DNA from: an uncultured bacterium
Lineage (GTDB): Bacteria; Spirochaetota; UBA4802; JAGODF01
Length of the DNA stretch: 50,287 nt
Direction of reading: 5' to 3'
NCBI GenBank assembly: GCA_937921485.1
Contig: CAKZSV010000026.1
Location: forward strand, 1 to 50,287
The notes beneath the pieces are model-generated. The model did no database searches, was not told the DNA's origin, and saw only the letters and a program-made list of their open reading frames with translations. This document shows, in pieces, positions 17,642 through 25,939 of this stretch. A program made the translations under genes and the position numbers. The first letter of the stretch is position 1, and each line of letters begins with the position of its first letter.

Positions 17642-18994
17642 CTACAGCGCGTCCACGTTGATGTTGTACTGTTTGATTTTCCTGTAAAGGTTTGTTCTTT
17701 CAATGCCCATTTCCTGCGCAGTCTGGGAAACGTTTTTCCCATTCCGTTTGAGCGCGTTGATAATGAATTCGCGTTCGAACTGCTCCTTCGCTTTTTTGAA
17801 CGAAGAGATGTCAGTCTGTATCACTTCGCTTTCGTCCGATTCGAGATGTTCCTGAATGTCGGTTTCCGTAATTATTTGTCCCGGTACCATAATGCAGAGC
17901 CGTTCGATGATGTTTTTCAGTTCACGGACATTGCCGGGCCAGGGATATTCCACAAGCAGTTGTATGCCTTCGGGAGAAATTTCTTTTGAGCCGGTTCCAT
18001 GTTCCTTGCTGAATTTTTCAATGAAATAATTAATTAAAAGAGGTATGTCTTCTCTCCGCTCAGATAGATCGGGAACGTGAATGGGTATCACGTTGAGGCG
18101 AAAATAGAGGTCTTCTCTGAATCGTTCTTCTTCTATCGCGCGTTTCACGTTGACGTTCGTTGCCGATATAACCCTAACATCCACTGTGATGGTCTCGTTT
18201 CCTCCGACGCGTTCGAACTGCTGTTCCTGGAGCACGCGAAGAACCTTTGCCTGGGCGCTTGCGCTCATATCGCAGATTTCATCCAGAAAGATGGTGCCGC
18301 GATTGGCCACTTCGAACTTTCCGAGTTTGCGTCCCACTGCGCCGGTGAAGGAGCCTTTCTCATGGCCGAAGAGTTCGCTTTCGATCAGCTCATCAGGGAT
18401 GGCTGCGCAATTCACCTTTACAAACGGTTTGTCGGCGCGCAGCGATTTACGGTGTATGGCACGCGCGACAAGTTCTTTGCCCGTGCCGTTGTCGCCTGTG
18501 ATAAACACGCGGGCGCTGGTGGCGGCTGCCCGCTCAATGATCGCGCGCACTTCCTGCATCGGTTTGGATTCACCGATCATTTCATCATCCTGCGAGAGGT
18601 TTTTGAGAAGCCGCACGTTTTCTCGCTTGAGCCGGAGCTGTTCAAGCGCGTTGTTCACGGCGGTGATGATGCGCTCCATTGAAGGCGGTTTTTCAAGAAA
18701 ATCGAACGCGCCCATTTTCGTTGCCTTCACGGCAATATCAATTGAGCCGTGGCCGGAGATCATGAGGATGGCGATATCAGGATTTGTTTTTTTAACGCGC
18801 TCAAGAATTTCCACGCCGTCGATGTCGGGAAGCCAGACGTCCAGAATTATGAGATCCACATCGTTTTTTCTCAGGAAGGAAAGCGCCTCCTCGCCAGACG
18901 GGGCGGAATAGACGATGTGATCCTCGTCCTGGAGGATGGCGCTTATGGTAGTGATGATGTTTTTTTCATCATCTACGATTAATATTTTTGCCAT
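17642..18994 (-). CDS. NtrC-type sigma-54 response regulator
   Basis: About 450 residues: an N-terminal receiver (1-120) with phospho-acceptor Asp52 in LIILDVWLPD, a central AAA+ domain (about 140-375) with Walker A GDNGTGKE, the sigma-54 contact loop GSFTGA and Walker B FLDEI, and a Fis-type helix-turn-helix at the end (QTAQEMGIERTNLYRKI). It activates transcription by sigma-54 RNA polymerase. The ATG at 18994 follows GGAGAGGAAAGCG, and it overlaps the kinase gene upstream by 26 bases, so the kinase-regulator pairing is strong. No sigma-54 promoter of -24/-12 type was found by eye in the window. Confidence 0.95.
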   Translation of the reverse strand: MAKILIVDDEKNIITTISAILQDEDHIVYSAPSGEEALSFLRKNDVDLIILDVWLPDIDGVEILERVKKTNPDIAILMISGHGSIDIAVKATKMGAFDFLEKPPSMERIITAVNNALEQLRLKRENVRLLKNLSQDDEMIGESKPMQEVRAIIERAAATSARVFITGDNGTGKELVARAIHRKSLRADKPFVKVNCAAIPDELIESELFGHEKGSFTGAVGRKLGKFEVANRGTIFLDEICDMSASAQAKVLRVLQEQQFERVGGNETITVDVRVISATNVNVKRAIEEERFREDLYFRLNVIPIHVPDLSERREDIPLLINYFIEKFSKEHGTGSKEISPEGIQLLVEYPWPGNVRELKNIIERLCIMVPGQIITETDIQEHLESDESEVIQTDISSFKKAKEQFEREFIINALKRNGKNVSQTAQEMGIERTNLYRKIKQYNINVDAL

Positions 18995-20768
18995 CGCTTT
19001 CCTCTCCTCCCGAAACCGGAAGTTCAATGATGAATTCTGCGCCTTCGCCCGGCCTGGAGTTGCATCGGATCCTTCCCCTGTGTTCAAAAATTATCTTCTC
19101 GACAATTGCAAGTCCCAGGCCGGTACCGTGTTCCTTCGATGAAAAAGTCGGTTCGAAGATTTTTGGAAGATGTTCTTCCTTGATTCCCGCACCATCGTCT
19201 TTTATGGAAATTCGGACAAGCATTTTTTCGCGGTCAAAAAATGTTTTAATCCAGATATTCCCCGAACCTGGTATGGAATCGATGGCGTTCTGGATGAGGT
19301 TGATCATCACCTGTCTGATGAGTATTTTATCGAAAAGCATCTGCGGAAGCGTCTCATCGAGGTGCAGGTGGAAATGTATGTTTTCATGCGCATTGAAAAA
19401 ATCAATGCAGTTTGCGATTTTTGCATTGAGATCACCGGGTTCGAGTCTTGATTCGGGAAGGCGCGCGAAGCGGGAAAATTCCCCGATAATTGTCATAAGC
19501 GTGTCCACTTCTTCTATGATTGTTGCTGTACCTTTCTCTATTATTGAAGGAAGGTCAGGGTGGTGCTCAAAAAAGCGTTTGCGCATACGCTCTGCCGAAA
19601 GGCGGATCGGCGTGAGAGGGTTTTTGATTTCATGCACCAATTTGCGGGCGATGTCGTGCCATGCCTGAAGTTTTTGCTTTTGGTACATTACCTCCCTGCC
19701 TTCTCGAAGCTGCTCAGCCATTTTGTTAAACGACCTGTATAGGACGGCCATTTCATCCTGCGAATCGCGCTCCAGGCTGATGGCAAAATCTCCGAGCGCT
19801 ATCTGGCGGGCCGCGGCGGCAAGTTCGTAAACCGGCCTGGTGATGCTGTTAGAGAGAAAAAAACTCACGGAAATGGAAAGAATCACAATGATGATGGAAA
19901 GCAGCAGAAGAAAAATTCCCATGCCGGTCTGGAGATACGGGCGCAGGAATTCGCGCTGGCGATACCGTCCAAGCGCTTCCTGATACAGCGATACGCGGGA
20001 AAAGAGAATTTCAGGATTCGTCTTATACATCACCAGGACATCGCTTCCCTGCCTGAGCGCGCCCATTACGACGGAATGAGAGCCGATGCTGATATTGTAC
20101 ACTCGCACACCCTGCGGCGGGGGAATGGAATTCAGCGTTGTGCCGATTCCCGCGGAAAATTCCTTTGCATCTTTCCTTGGCGTGAGCAGCAGAAATCCGT
20201 TTTCCTCGACAAATGAATAGAGAAGCAGACCATAACCCTGCGCTTTCAGCCTCCCTTCCTGCCGTTGCAGTGCGGGATAGGAAGAATACAGGCCGTAGTT
20301 TGCGATTATCTCCAGCCGGTAGCGAATATCAGAGAATGATGAGGCAAGCGTTTCGTTTGCCATCTTCAACGCTTCTTCCATCGCCAGTGTGTCGCGTTCG
20401 CTTATGTACTGGGCAATTGTATGGTTGATGATTCTGTTTGAAAGAATGATAATGGGGAGCGATGGAACGATGGCGACAAACACAAACGCCAGCGCGATTT
20501 TAAAGCGAATGCTTGTGGTGATTTCAGAGGAACCTGAATAGAGCTGACGCCTGAAGGAGACGATGATGAAATACACTGCGGCGATGACCGGAATGGCCAT
20601 CATGAGATAGAGATAATAGGTCTTCCCCACCTCTTCTTCGACTTCGGTTGTGGGGAAAAGGCCCACCACCAGAAGGGCGGCAAAGAAAAAGATGCCCGCA
20701 AGAAAAATAAAATCCTGAAATCTCGATTTGCTTGAAATAATTTTTTTAATGAATGATTTCGCTTTCAT
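18969..20768 (-). CDS. NtrY-like membrane sensor histidine kinase
   Basis: A 599-residue kinase. Hydrophobic segments lie at about 19-38, 50-70 and 88-112, then an extracytoplasmic loop (about 113-278), a fourth membrane segment (about 280-308), a HAMP domain (about 306-360), a HisKA domain with phospho-acceptor His379 (KLVHEIKNPLTP) and a C-terminal HATPase domain (NAIDS...DDGAGI...GTGLGLAI). This is the NtrY layout, without an obvious PAS domain. It is expected to phosphorylate the NtrC-type regulator whose gene it overlaps. The upstream DUF4390-like gene is 20 bases away. The signal sensed is unknown. Confidence 0.93.
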   Translation of the reverse strand: MKAKSFIKKIISSKSRFQDFIFLAGIFFFAALLVVGLFPTTEVEEEVGKTYYLYLMMAIPVIAAVYFIIVSFRRQLYSGSSEITTSIRFKIALAFVFVAIVPSLPIIILSNRIINHTIAQYISERDTLAMEEALKMANETLASSFSDIRYRLEIIANYGLYSSYPALQRQEGRLKAQGYGLLLYSFVEENGFLLLTPRKDAKEFSAGIGTTLNSIPPPQGVRVYNISIGSHSVVMGALRQGSDVLVMYKTNPEILFSRVSLYQEALGRYRQREFLRPYLQTGMGIFLLLLSIIIVILSISVSFFLSNSITRPVYELAAAARQIALGDFAISLERDSQDEMAVLYRSFNKMAEQLREGREVMYQKQKLQAWHDIARKLVHEIKNPLTPIRLSAERMRKRFFEHHPDLPSIIEKGTATIIEEVDTLMTIIGEFSRFARLPESRLEPGDLNAKIANCIDFFNAHENIHFHLHLDETLPQMLFDKILIRQVMINLIQNAIDSIPGSGNIWIKTFFDREKMLVRISIKDDGAGIKEEHLPKIFEPTFSSKEHGTGLGLAIVEKIIFEHRGRIRCNSRPGEGAEFIIELPVSGGEESDGKNINRR

Positions 20769-20788
20769 ATGCTATTGCGATTGCCCGT

Positions 20789-21376
20789 TCATGGTTGTGC
20801 GGTGAAAGAAGGCCCGCTAACCCAGCCTGTATCGAAATCCCAGTAGCCGACGATGTATTTGAAAATGAGGTTCATGGGAAAATACAGCTCCACGGAAGTG
20901 AGTTCGGCCCGGGCGCGGATTTTATATCTCTGGCCCGGTTGCAGATCCTTGAACGGTATTTCCCATCTGTTCACAGTAAAAAAGGCATTGAGCATGGCCC
21001 GCTCATTGTGGAACGTCGCTTTTATACCCCGTTCTGCAAGAACGAATGAGCGGCTCCAGAAATCAAATTTCACCGAACGGTTGATGTGCATCGTACGAAC
21101 CGCTTTTGTGTAGACAAAATCAATTGGACTTTCTTTCGCAATCTGAAGTGTAAAGGTAATTTTTGCTTCTATCCCGCGTTTGACCGCTTCTAAAATATCG
21201 CCTTCCTGGTAGCCAGTGACCCTGAGTTCGAGAAAGCGCCGGTCATTTTCGCTGATAAGATCGCCCACGAGCAGTTCGGCGGCCGGCAGAATTCGGGGAA
21301 AGAAAAGAATTGCCACTGCAATTGTGATGTATGGCAGTAAACTGAATCCATTTCTATGTCGATTTTCCAGAATCAT
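20789..21376 (-). CDS. DUF4390-like exported protein
   Basis: A 195-residue protein with an N-terminal hydrophobic segment (about 14-32), then about 160 residues with alternating strands. The pattern RFLELRVTGYQEGDILEAVKRGIEAKITFTLQI, listed here as positions 45-78, and the RSVKFDFWSRSFVL run match the DUF4390 type often seen directly upstream of NtrY-like kinases in proteobacteria. The same order here suggests it works with the kinase at the membrane or in the periplasm. The role is inference. Confidence 0.7.
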   Translation of the reverse strand: MILENRHRNGFSLLPYITIAVAILFFPRILPAAELLVGDLISENDRRFLELRVTGYQEGDILEAVKRGIEAKITFTLQIAKESPIDFVYTKAVRTMHINRSVKFDFWSRSFVLAERGIKATFHNERAMLNAFFTVNRWEIPFKDLQPGQRYKIRARAELTSVELYFPMNLIFKYIVGYWDFDTGWVSGPSFTAQP

Positions 21377-21403
21377 TGTTATTGGTATTGTCGGCGCGAC
21401 TTG

Positions 21404-21958
21404 TTAAAACTGGACATGTTTTCCTGCTGAAAACTCGATACGGTCATCAACGGTTTCCACGGAGAGCTTCAATCTCATTCTATTTTTCCAGTAGGGGAAG
21501 TAAATTTCTTTGTTATACGTTTCAGCGGAGTATACTGCATCAACCACTCCCAGCGCTTTGACGATTATGAGAGAGAGGAGATAACCGATGATTATTCCTC
21601 TATCCCGCTTTGCAATATTATTCCACCGTACCACATCGTCATCGCTATTGCTGTATTTTTCGGTGTAATAAAAAAGTCCATACACGAATAGCCCTTTCTG
21701 GAGAATATCCGTCATTAGAAAAAGCGAGCCCCTTCCGTAGTTTTGCGTGTAGAACTGGCCAAGACCGCTCCAGCTCCAGGACAAAAGCCCTGCCACAAAG
21801 GGATCCTTCCGCTCCGGTTCATCGAGGAAAATGGGATTCTCTTCGGCATCCCTGAAAGTATTGCTCTTATCGCTTTGCGCGTGAAGCGGTAGCACCGAAA
21901 CGAAAAGTGCCATGGCAGCAATGAGGGCAATTGCTCTAAAAATGGGTCTGTAAGCCAA
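21404..21958 (-). CDS. DUF5683-like small membrane protein, copy 1
   Basis: About 185 residues with a signal-like start (ALIAAMALFVSVLPLHAQ), a conserved block DPFVAGLLSWSWSGLGQFYTQNYGRGSLF, reported here as about 50-79, and two to three hydrophobic segments. It matches the DUF5683-like pattern of loop plus GLGQ(F/Y)Y. The start is given as TTG at 21958 because GGAG lies 8 bases upstream and no better start exists until an ATG inside the signal region (21913). It overlaps the next paralogous gene (21936-22535) by 23 bases. Function unknown. Confidence 0.6.
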   Translation of the reverse strand: MAYRPIFRAIALIAAMALFVSVLPLHAQSDKSNTFRDAEENPIFLDEPERKDPFVAGLLSWSWSGLGQFYTQNYGRGSLFLMTDILQKGLFVYGLFYYTEKYSNSDDDVVRWNNIAKRDRGIIIGYLLSLIIVKALGVVDAVYSAETYNKEIYFPYWKNRMRLKLSVETVDDRIEFSAGKHVQF

Positions 21959-22535
21959 AGTACACGCTCCTTTTTTCTTCGCTGCCGGTAAAAATGAACG
22001 GATAGGTTTCCCGCAGGCGTTTTTGATCTTTCTCAAGGTTATTATTGAATGTCCGAGCCGACTGCACCGCATCGGATACATTATACAGATGAATAAAAGC
22101 CACCAGCGACATGACGCCGATGAATACGTTTCGTCGGGATGTTTCTATGACCCCTAAGTCACTACGCTTCGCGTCAATGTTGATTTTAAAGCCGCTTTTG
22201 CCGCCGGCGGAAAAGTCGAAATTGACGAAATACAAAATTGCACTCAGGGTGAGGGTGTATTCCGTCAGGAGAAATATTGTGCCTTTTCCTATTTCGCCGG
22301 AATAATACTGGCCGAGTCCCGGAACATACCAGGAAAGAATGCCTGCGAGTATGGGATCTCTTTTTCGTTCAAAAAAAGCACGCTGATATTCAATCTGCTC
22401 GAGTATTTTGATGTCCGATGCTTTGGGCGCTTTGCCTTTTGGAGAAGATGTGCGTTCCGCACCGAAGGAAGCGGTATTTGCAATCAGCAGTGCAATGATG
22501 ATGTACAATAGATGTTTTATACGTGCATGCTTCAT
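21936..22535 (-). CDS. DUF5683-like small membrane protein, copy 2
   Basis: A 199-residue paralogue of the neighbouring gene: signal peptide at 1-25 (LLYIIIALLIANTASFGA), a block DPILAGILSWYVPGLGQYYSGEIGKGTIFLL shared in form with copy 1, and later segment FIGVMSLVAFIHLYNVSDAVQSARTFN. The two look like a tandem duplication with strong divergence. It follows ptsH by 81 bases. No catalytic residues are visible. Confidence 0.65.
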   Translation of the reverse strand: MKHARIKHLLYIIIALLIANTASFGAERTSSPKGKAPKASDIKILEQIEYQRAFFERKRDPILAGILSWYVPGLGQYYSGEIGKGTIFLLTEYTLTLSAILYFVNFDFSAGGKSGFKINIDAKRSDLGVIETSRRNVFIGVMSLVAFIHLYNVSDAVQSARTFNNNLEKDQKRLRETYPFIFTGSEEKRSVYFGLQTHF

Positions 22536-22616
22536 GATGTCTCTATAATAGTGCAGGCTAAGATATTTTCAAGACATTATTTTCGAAATCCTGATATTAT
22601 TACACGAACCTTAAAT

Positions 22617-22874
22617 CTAAAATTCTGTCTGAATGAGCCTTGCAATGCTTTCCACCGCCTCCGCTTCATCTTCTCCCACGGCGCGTATGATGAGCTTGGA
22701 GCCTTTGGTGATGGCAAGCGATAGTACCGACATGATCGACTTGCCGTTTGCCTGTATGCTGTCTTTGATGAGATAAACCTCGCAAGGGAATTTCATTGCT
22801 TCTTTTACAAGCATCATTGCCGGGCGGGCATGAATTCCCGCGTCGCTTTTAATCTGTATGGCCTTTTCCGTCAT
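22617..22874 (-). CDS. ptsH: HPr phosphocarrier protein
   Basis: An 85-residue HPr-type protein. The active-site histidine is His15 in DAGIHARPA, and the HprK-regulated serine is Ser46 in GKSIMSV, both at family-standard positions. The ATG at 22874 starts the family-like MTEKAIQIK, and the gene overlaps hprK by 26 bases. No EI or EII PTS genes lie in the window, so it may serve regulation rather than sugar uptake, as reported for HPr in several organisms lacking transporters. Confidence 0.95.
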   Translation of the reverse strand: MTEKAIQIKSDAGIHARPAMMLVKEAMKFPCEVYLIKDSIQANGKSIMSVLSLAITKGSKLIIRAVGEDEAEAVESIARLIQTEF

Positions 22875-23823
22875 CGGTTTGTCCCTGCGTTTTGATCCAT
22901 TCCTGAATGCGTTCATCGAGTTCCTGCGCTGAATATACTCCCATTTTTTTAAGCCTCTGATTGAGTGCCGCAGTTTCAATGATGATGGGGATATTGCGAC
23001 CGGGCCTCACCGGCACGATGATATAGGGAACATTGATTTCCATTATGGGGTAATAGTATTCGTCGATTCCAAGCCTGTCATAGTAGGTTGACGCGTCCCA
23101 TTCCTCAAGAAGCACCACCAGTTCGATGCGCTTTCGGTTTCGAACAGCGCCGATTCCATAGAGATCTTTTACATTGATGATGCCTAAGCCTCTGATCTCT
23201 AAGTGGTGGCGCACAATTTCCGAGCCGCTGCCCATGAGAAGCGATTCATCAATTTTTCTGATTTCAACGATATCGTCCGCTACCAGCCGGTGATTTCGTT
23301 CAATGAGTTCGAGCGCTGTTTCGCTTTTCCCCACGCCGCTTTTCCCGATGAGAAGCACTCCGATACCGTACACTTCGACCAGGGTGCCGTGAATTGATTC
23401 TGTTGGTGCGAAGACTTCTTCAATGATATGCGTGAGAAGACTGATGAAGCGCGTGGTGCGATGGCGGGTCACCATCACGGGAACGCCTTTTTCATTGGCG
23501 AGTTTCAGAAACGCATCATCGGGCATCACCTCGTGCGTGAAGACGCAGCAGAGGATATCGAATGAAAAAAATTTATTGTACACCTCATTTTTCTTTTCGA
23601 AGTCCAGCTTTTCAAGGTATGCGGTCTCTCCCAGTCCGAATATCTGGATGCGGTCATAGGCGAAGAAATCGTAAAAGCCCGCGAGCGTGAGCCCCGGCCT
23701 GTTCATTTCACTGCCGGGAATTTCCTTTGAAAGTCCATGTTCACCGGCAACCAGTTCAAGCTGCAAGTCGATATTTCCCGTAATTCCCAGAAGATCTTTT
23801 ATGAATAATTTTTTTTTGGCCAT
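22849..23823 (-). CDS. hprK: HPr kinase/phosphorylase
   Basis: A 324-residue bifunctional enzyme that phosphorylates Ser46 of HPr with ATP and removes the phosphate by phosphorolysis. The P-loop GKSGVGKS is at 160-167, the signature EIRGLGIINVKDLYG at about 209-223, and VRPGRNIPIIIE near the end. An N-terminal domain of about 130 residues is present as usual. The ATG at 23823 is preferred over an in-frame TTG 39 bases upstream because it begins the family N-terminus MAKKKLFIKDLLG and has GGCGGGG before it. It is the first gene of the long minus-strand run ending at priA. Confidence 0.95.
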   Translation of the reverse strand: MAKKKLFIKDLLGITGNIDLQLELVAGEHGLSKEIPGSEMNRPGLTLAGFYDFFAYDRIQIFGLGETAYLEKLDFEKKNEVYNKFFSFDILCCVFTHEVMPDDAFLKLANEKGVPVMVTRHRTTRFISLLTHIIEEVFAPTESIHGTLVEVYGIGVLLIGKSGVGKSETALELIERNHRLVADDIVEIRKIDESLLMGSGSEIVRHHLEIRGLGIINVKDLYGIGAVRNRKRIELVVLLEEWDASTYYDRLGIDEYYYPIMEINVPYIIVPVRPGRNIPIIIETAALNQRLKKMGVYSAQELDERIQEWIKTQGQTDDGKGHTD

Positions 23824-23876
23824 GGAATTCCCCGCCGGGCATTGATTGGTTCGACCGTCCAAGCGCTCATTTGGTA

Positions 23877-23899
23877 GCGTTATGTATAATTGATGTCAA
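23877..23899 (-). promoter_or_regulatory. Candidate promoter of the hprK operon
   Basis: Read on the minus strand, TTGACA (23894-23899) is a perfect -35 box. A 17-base spacer ends near TACCAA, a weak -10, so only the -35 is convincing. It lies about 55-75 bases upstream of the hprK start. Confidence 0.35.
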
Positions 23900-23940
23900 T
23901 AGTTTTTTCTGATGCATCTTTTAATGTTTTGCAATAACGC

Positions 23941-23969
23941 TTGACCTTTTAAAAAAGGATATCCATAAT
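23941..23969 (+). promoter_or_regulatory. Candidate promoter of the symporter gene
   Basis: TTGACC at 23941-23946 and CATAAT at 23964-23969 are 17 bases apart. They lie about 105 bases before the symporter start and read away from the divergent hprK gene. Confidence 0.5.
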
Positions 23970-24071
23970 GGGAAGTAGGAATAACCCGCAAAACTTTTTT
24001 TTTGAATTTTAAAGGTCCGGGATGACAACAAGCAATCTTGTAATCTCAATAACTAATTTTCGAGGATATGT

Positions 24072-25580
24072 ATGAATTCCTTTTCTTTTGACGCTTTTTT
24101 CCGCTTTACCCCTGCCGATGTGCACTGGGTCGATATTGGTCTCATTTTTCTGTATCTGGCGGGCATATCCGTTTTCGGCTATCTCTTTCACCGGAAAATA
24201 AAAAACTCCAGCGATTATTTTTTGGCGGGAAAAACGCTGCCCTGGTGGATCATCGGCATGTCCATCATCGGCACGAATATCGGTTCGAACGATTACGTCG
24301 GCGGGGCGGGCGGTGCGTTTAGATACGGCATTGCACAGGCGAATTTCGAATGGATCGGCGCCATTCCCGCGATGGTGGTTTCCGCCATCATTTTCATTCC
24401 TTTTTATTGGCGTGCGGGAGTGTTTTCCATTCCGGAATATTTGGGCCGGCGGTATAATCAAGCAGTGCGCGTTATCTCGGCGGTGGTGCTTTCAATGTTT
24501 TCGGTGCTCATTGTGGGCGTCTTTCTCTGGTCAACGGCGCTCATGCTCAATACGTATCTTGGCTGGCCTATCGCGTTCAGCATCATTATTACGGCAGGGG
24601 TGGTGGGGCTGTACACGATTTCCGGTGGGTTGGAGGCGGTGGCCTATACCGATGCGGTGCAGATGGTCATCATGTTCATCGGCGCAATTGCACTTGCGGT
24701 TCTCGGCTTTCATGCGGTGGGCGGCGTGGGAAATTTCATCGATCAGGTGCAGACGCGCTTCCCACAGCATTTTCAGGCGTTCCTTCCCTCGACGCACGAG
24801 GAGTTCCCCTGGCCGGGGGTGCTCTTGGGGCTGGGGCTGGTGCTTTCGCCTGCGTACTGGTGTGCGAACCAGGCAATCCTCCAACGCTGTTTGGGAGCGC
24901 GCACGGAATGGGACGGCAAGGCGTCGATGATTTTTGCGGCGATGGCGAAAATGTTTGTGCCTTTTTTAATTGTGCTACCGGGATTTTTTGCACTCCTCCT
25001 TGCTTCCGATAAATTAAACCATGCCGACCAGGCATTGCCATGGATTGTGAAAAATCTGCTTCCGGTGGGAATATCCGGCATATTCTTCGTTGCGTTTGTC
25101 GCCGCGCTGCAGTCTTCAATTTCTTCCACCATGAACTCCACGGCTGTGATGGTGACGCGCGACATCATTGGCGTGATGGCACCAACGAAAATCGCATCTG
25201 AACGCGAGCTTAGCTGGGGCCGATGGATTACCTTCGCGGTTTTGATACTCGGCGTTTTTTGTGCGCCAATCACAGCGATGTTTCGGGGCATTTATGTCTT
25301 TGTGCAGCAGCTGCTTTCGTTTTTCCAGGGACCGGTTTTCGCACTCATACTGCTTGGAATACTCTCAAAGCGCGTCACGTCTGCGGCGGGGCTCTGGGCG
25401 CTGGTGCTGGGTCTTGCGATGGCGGTTTTGTTGGGAGCGCTGAAAATGAATATGCTCTATATCGCTTTCTGGAGTTTTGTGTTCAGCGCGGCCCTGCTGG
25501 TAATAATAAGCCGTTTCACAAAACCCAAAAGCGATGAGGAACTTGAAAATCTGACCTATTCCACCACGGTGAGGAGGTAG
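24072..25580 (+). CDS. Sodium/solute symporter (SSS family)
   Basis: A 502-residue membrane transporter with about 13 hydrophobic segments, of the SSS (SLC5-like) family that couples Na+ influx to uptake of a sugar or other small solute. The family start is seen in SSDYFLAGKTLPWWIIGMSIIGTNIGSNDYVGG, recorded here as about 46-78, with later GLYTISGGLEAVAYTD and SPAYWCANQAILQRCLGA. GAGGATAT just before ATG at 24072 is a fair ribosome site. The substrate is unknown, although the order resembles galactose/glucose symporters. A small membrane gene follows two bases later. Confidence 0.93.
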   Translation: MNSFSFDAFFRFTPADVHWVDIGLIFLYLAGISVFGYLFHRKIKNSSDYFLAGKTLPWWIIGMSIIGTNIGSNDYVGGAGGAFRYGIAQANFEWIGAIPAMVVSAIIFIPFYWRAGVFSIPEYLGRRYNQAVRVISAVVLSMFSVLIVGVFLWSTALMLNTYLGWPIAFSIIITAGVVGLYTISGGLEAVAYTDAVQMVIMFIGAIALAVLGFHAVGGVGNFIDQVQTRFPQHFQAFLPSTHEEFPWPGVLLGLGLVLSPAYWCANQAILQRCLGARTEWDGKASMIFAAMAKMFVPFLIVLPGFFALLLASDKLNHADQALPWIVKNLLPVGISGIFFVAFVAALQSSISSTMNSTAVMVTRDIIGVMAPTKIASERELSWGRWITFAVLILGVFCAPITAMFRGIYVFVQQLLSFFQGPVFALILLGILSKRVTSAAGLWALVLGLAMAVLLGALKMNMLYIAFWSFVFSAALLVIISRFTKPKSDEELENLTYSTTVRR

Positions 25581-25582
25581 CG

Positions 25583-25786
25583 ATGTTTGAATGGATACAT
25601 GCGATGCCGGCCTGGAGCGCGAAGATCGGCGCGGTGATGCTTTTTGGGGGTGTGATTCTTTTCGCCTGGACGCTTCCAAAACAATTCATATACCTCGGCG
25701 CGCCCGATGGGGCTCTGTGGCGCGATCTTCGGATATGGGCGACGGTGCTGGTGGCGTTTCAAATTGTAATTTATGTTATTTTCTGA
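25583..25786 (+). CDS. Small two-segment membrane protein paired with the symporter
   Basis: A 67-residue protein with two hydrophobic segments (about 14-30 and 50-66). It starts two bases after the symporter stop, behind a strong GAGGAGG site, so it is almost surely co-translated with it. It may be an accessory subunit of the symporter. I do not recognise a family. Confidence 0.75.
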   Translation: MFEWIHAMPAWSAKIGAVMLFGGVILFAWTLPKQFIYLGAPDGALWRDLRIWATVLVAFQIVIYVIF

Positions 25787-25939
25787 GTTCAGATTGCGCG
25801 AATGGAAACGCTCATTTTTTCACAACGTTTCTGTGCTTTGGAAAAGAAAAAACCCGAATTTCCCGATGTGTGAAGCGGTATGGATGAACATGAAGAAAAA
25901 GTTACTCTGCTGCGAGAAACCGCGTGGAACATGCTCCCG
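25787..25939. other. Non-coding gap between convergent genes
   Basis: A short stretch with no convincing gene, terminator or repeat that I can see. Confidence 0.4.

Noticed and set aside
25787..25939. Continuation of the Cache-type receptor in another frame
   Set aside because: All minus-strand frames of this stretch read as unrelated residues without HAMP or signalling motifs.
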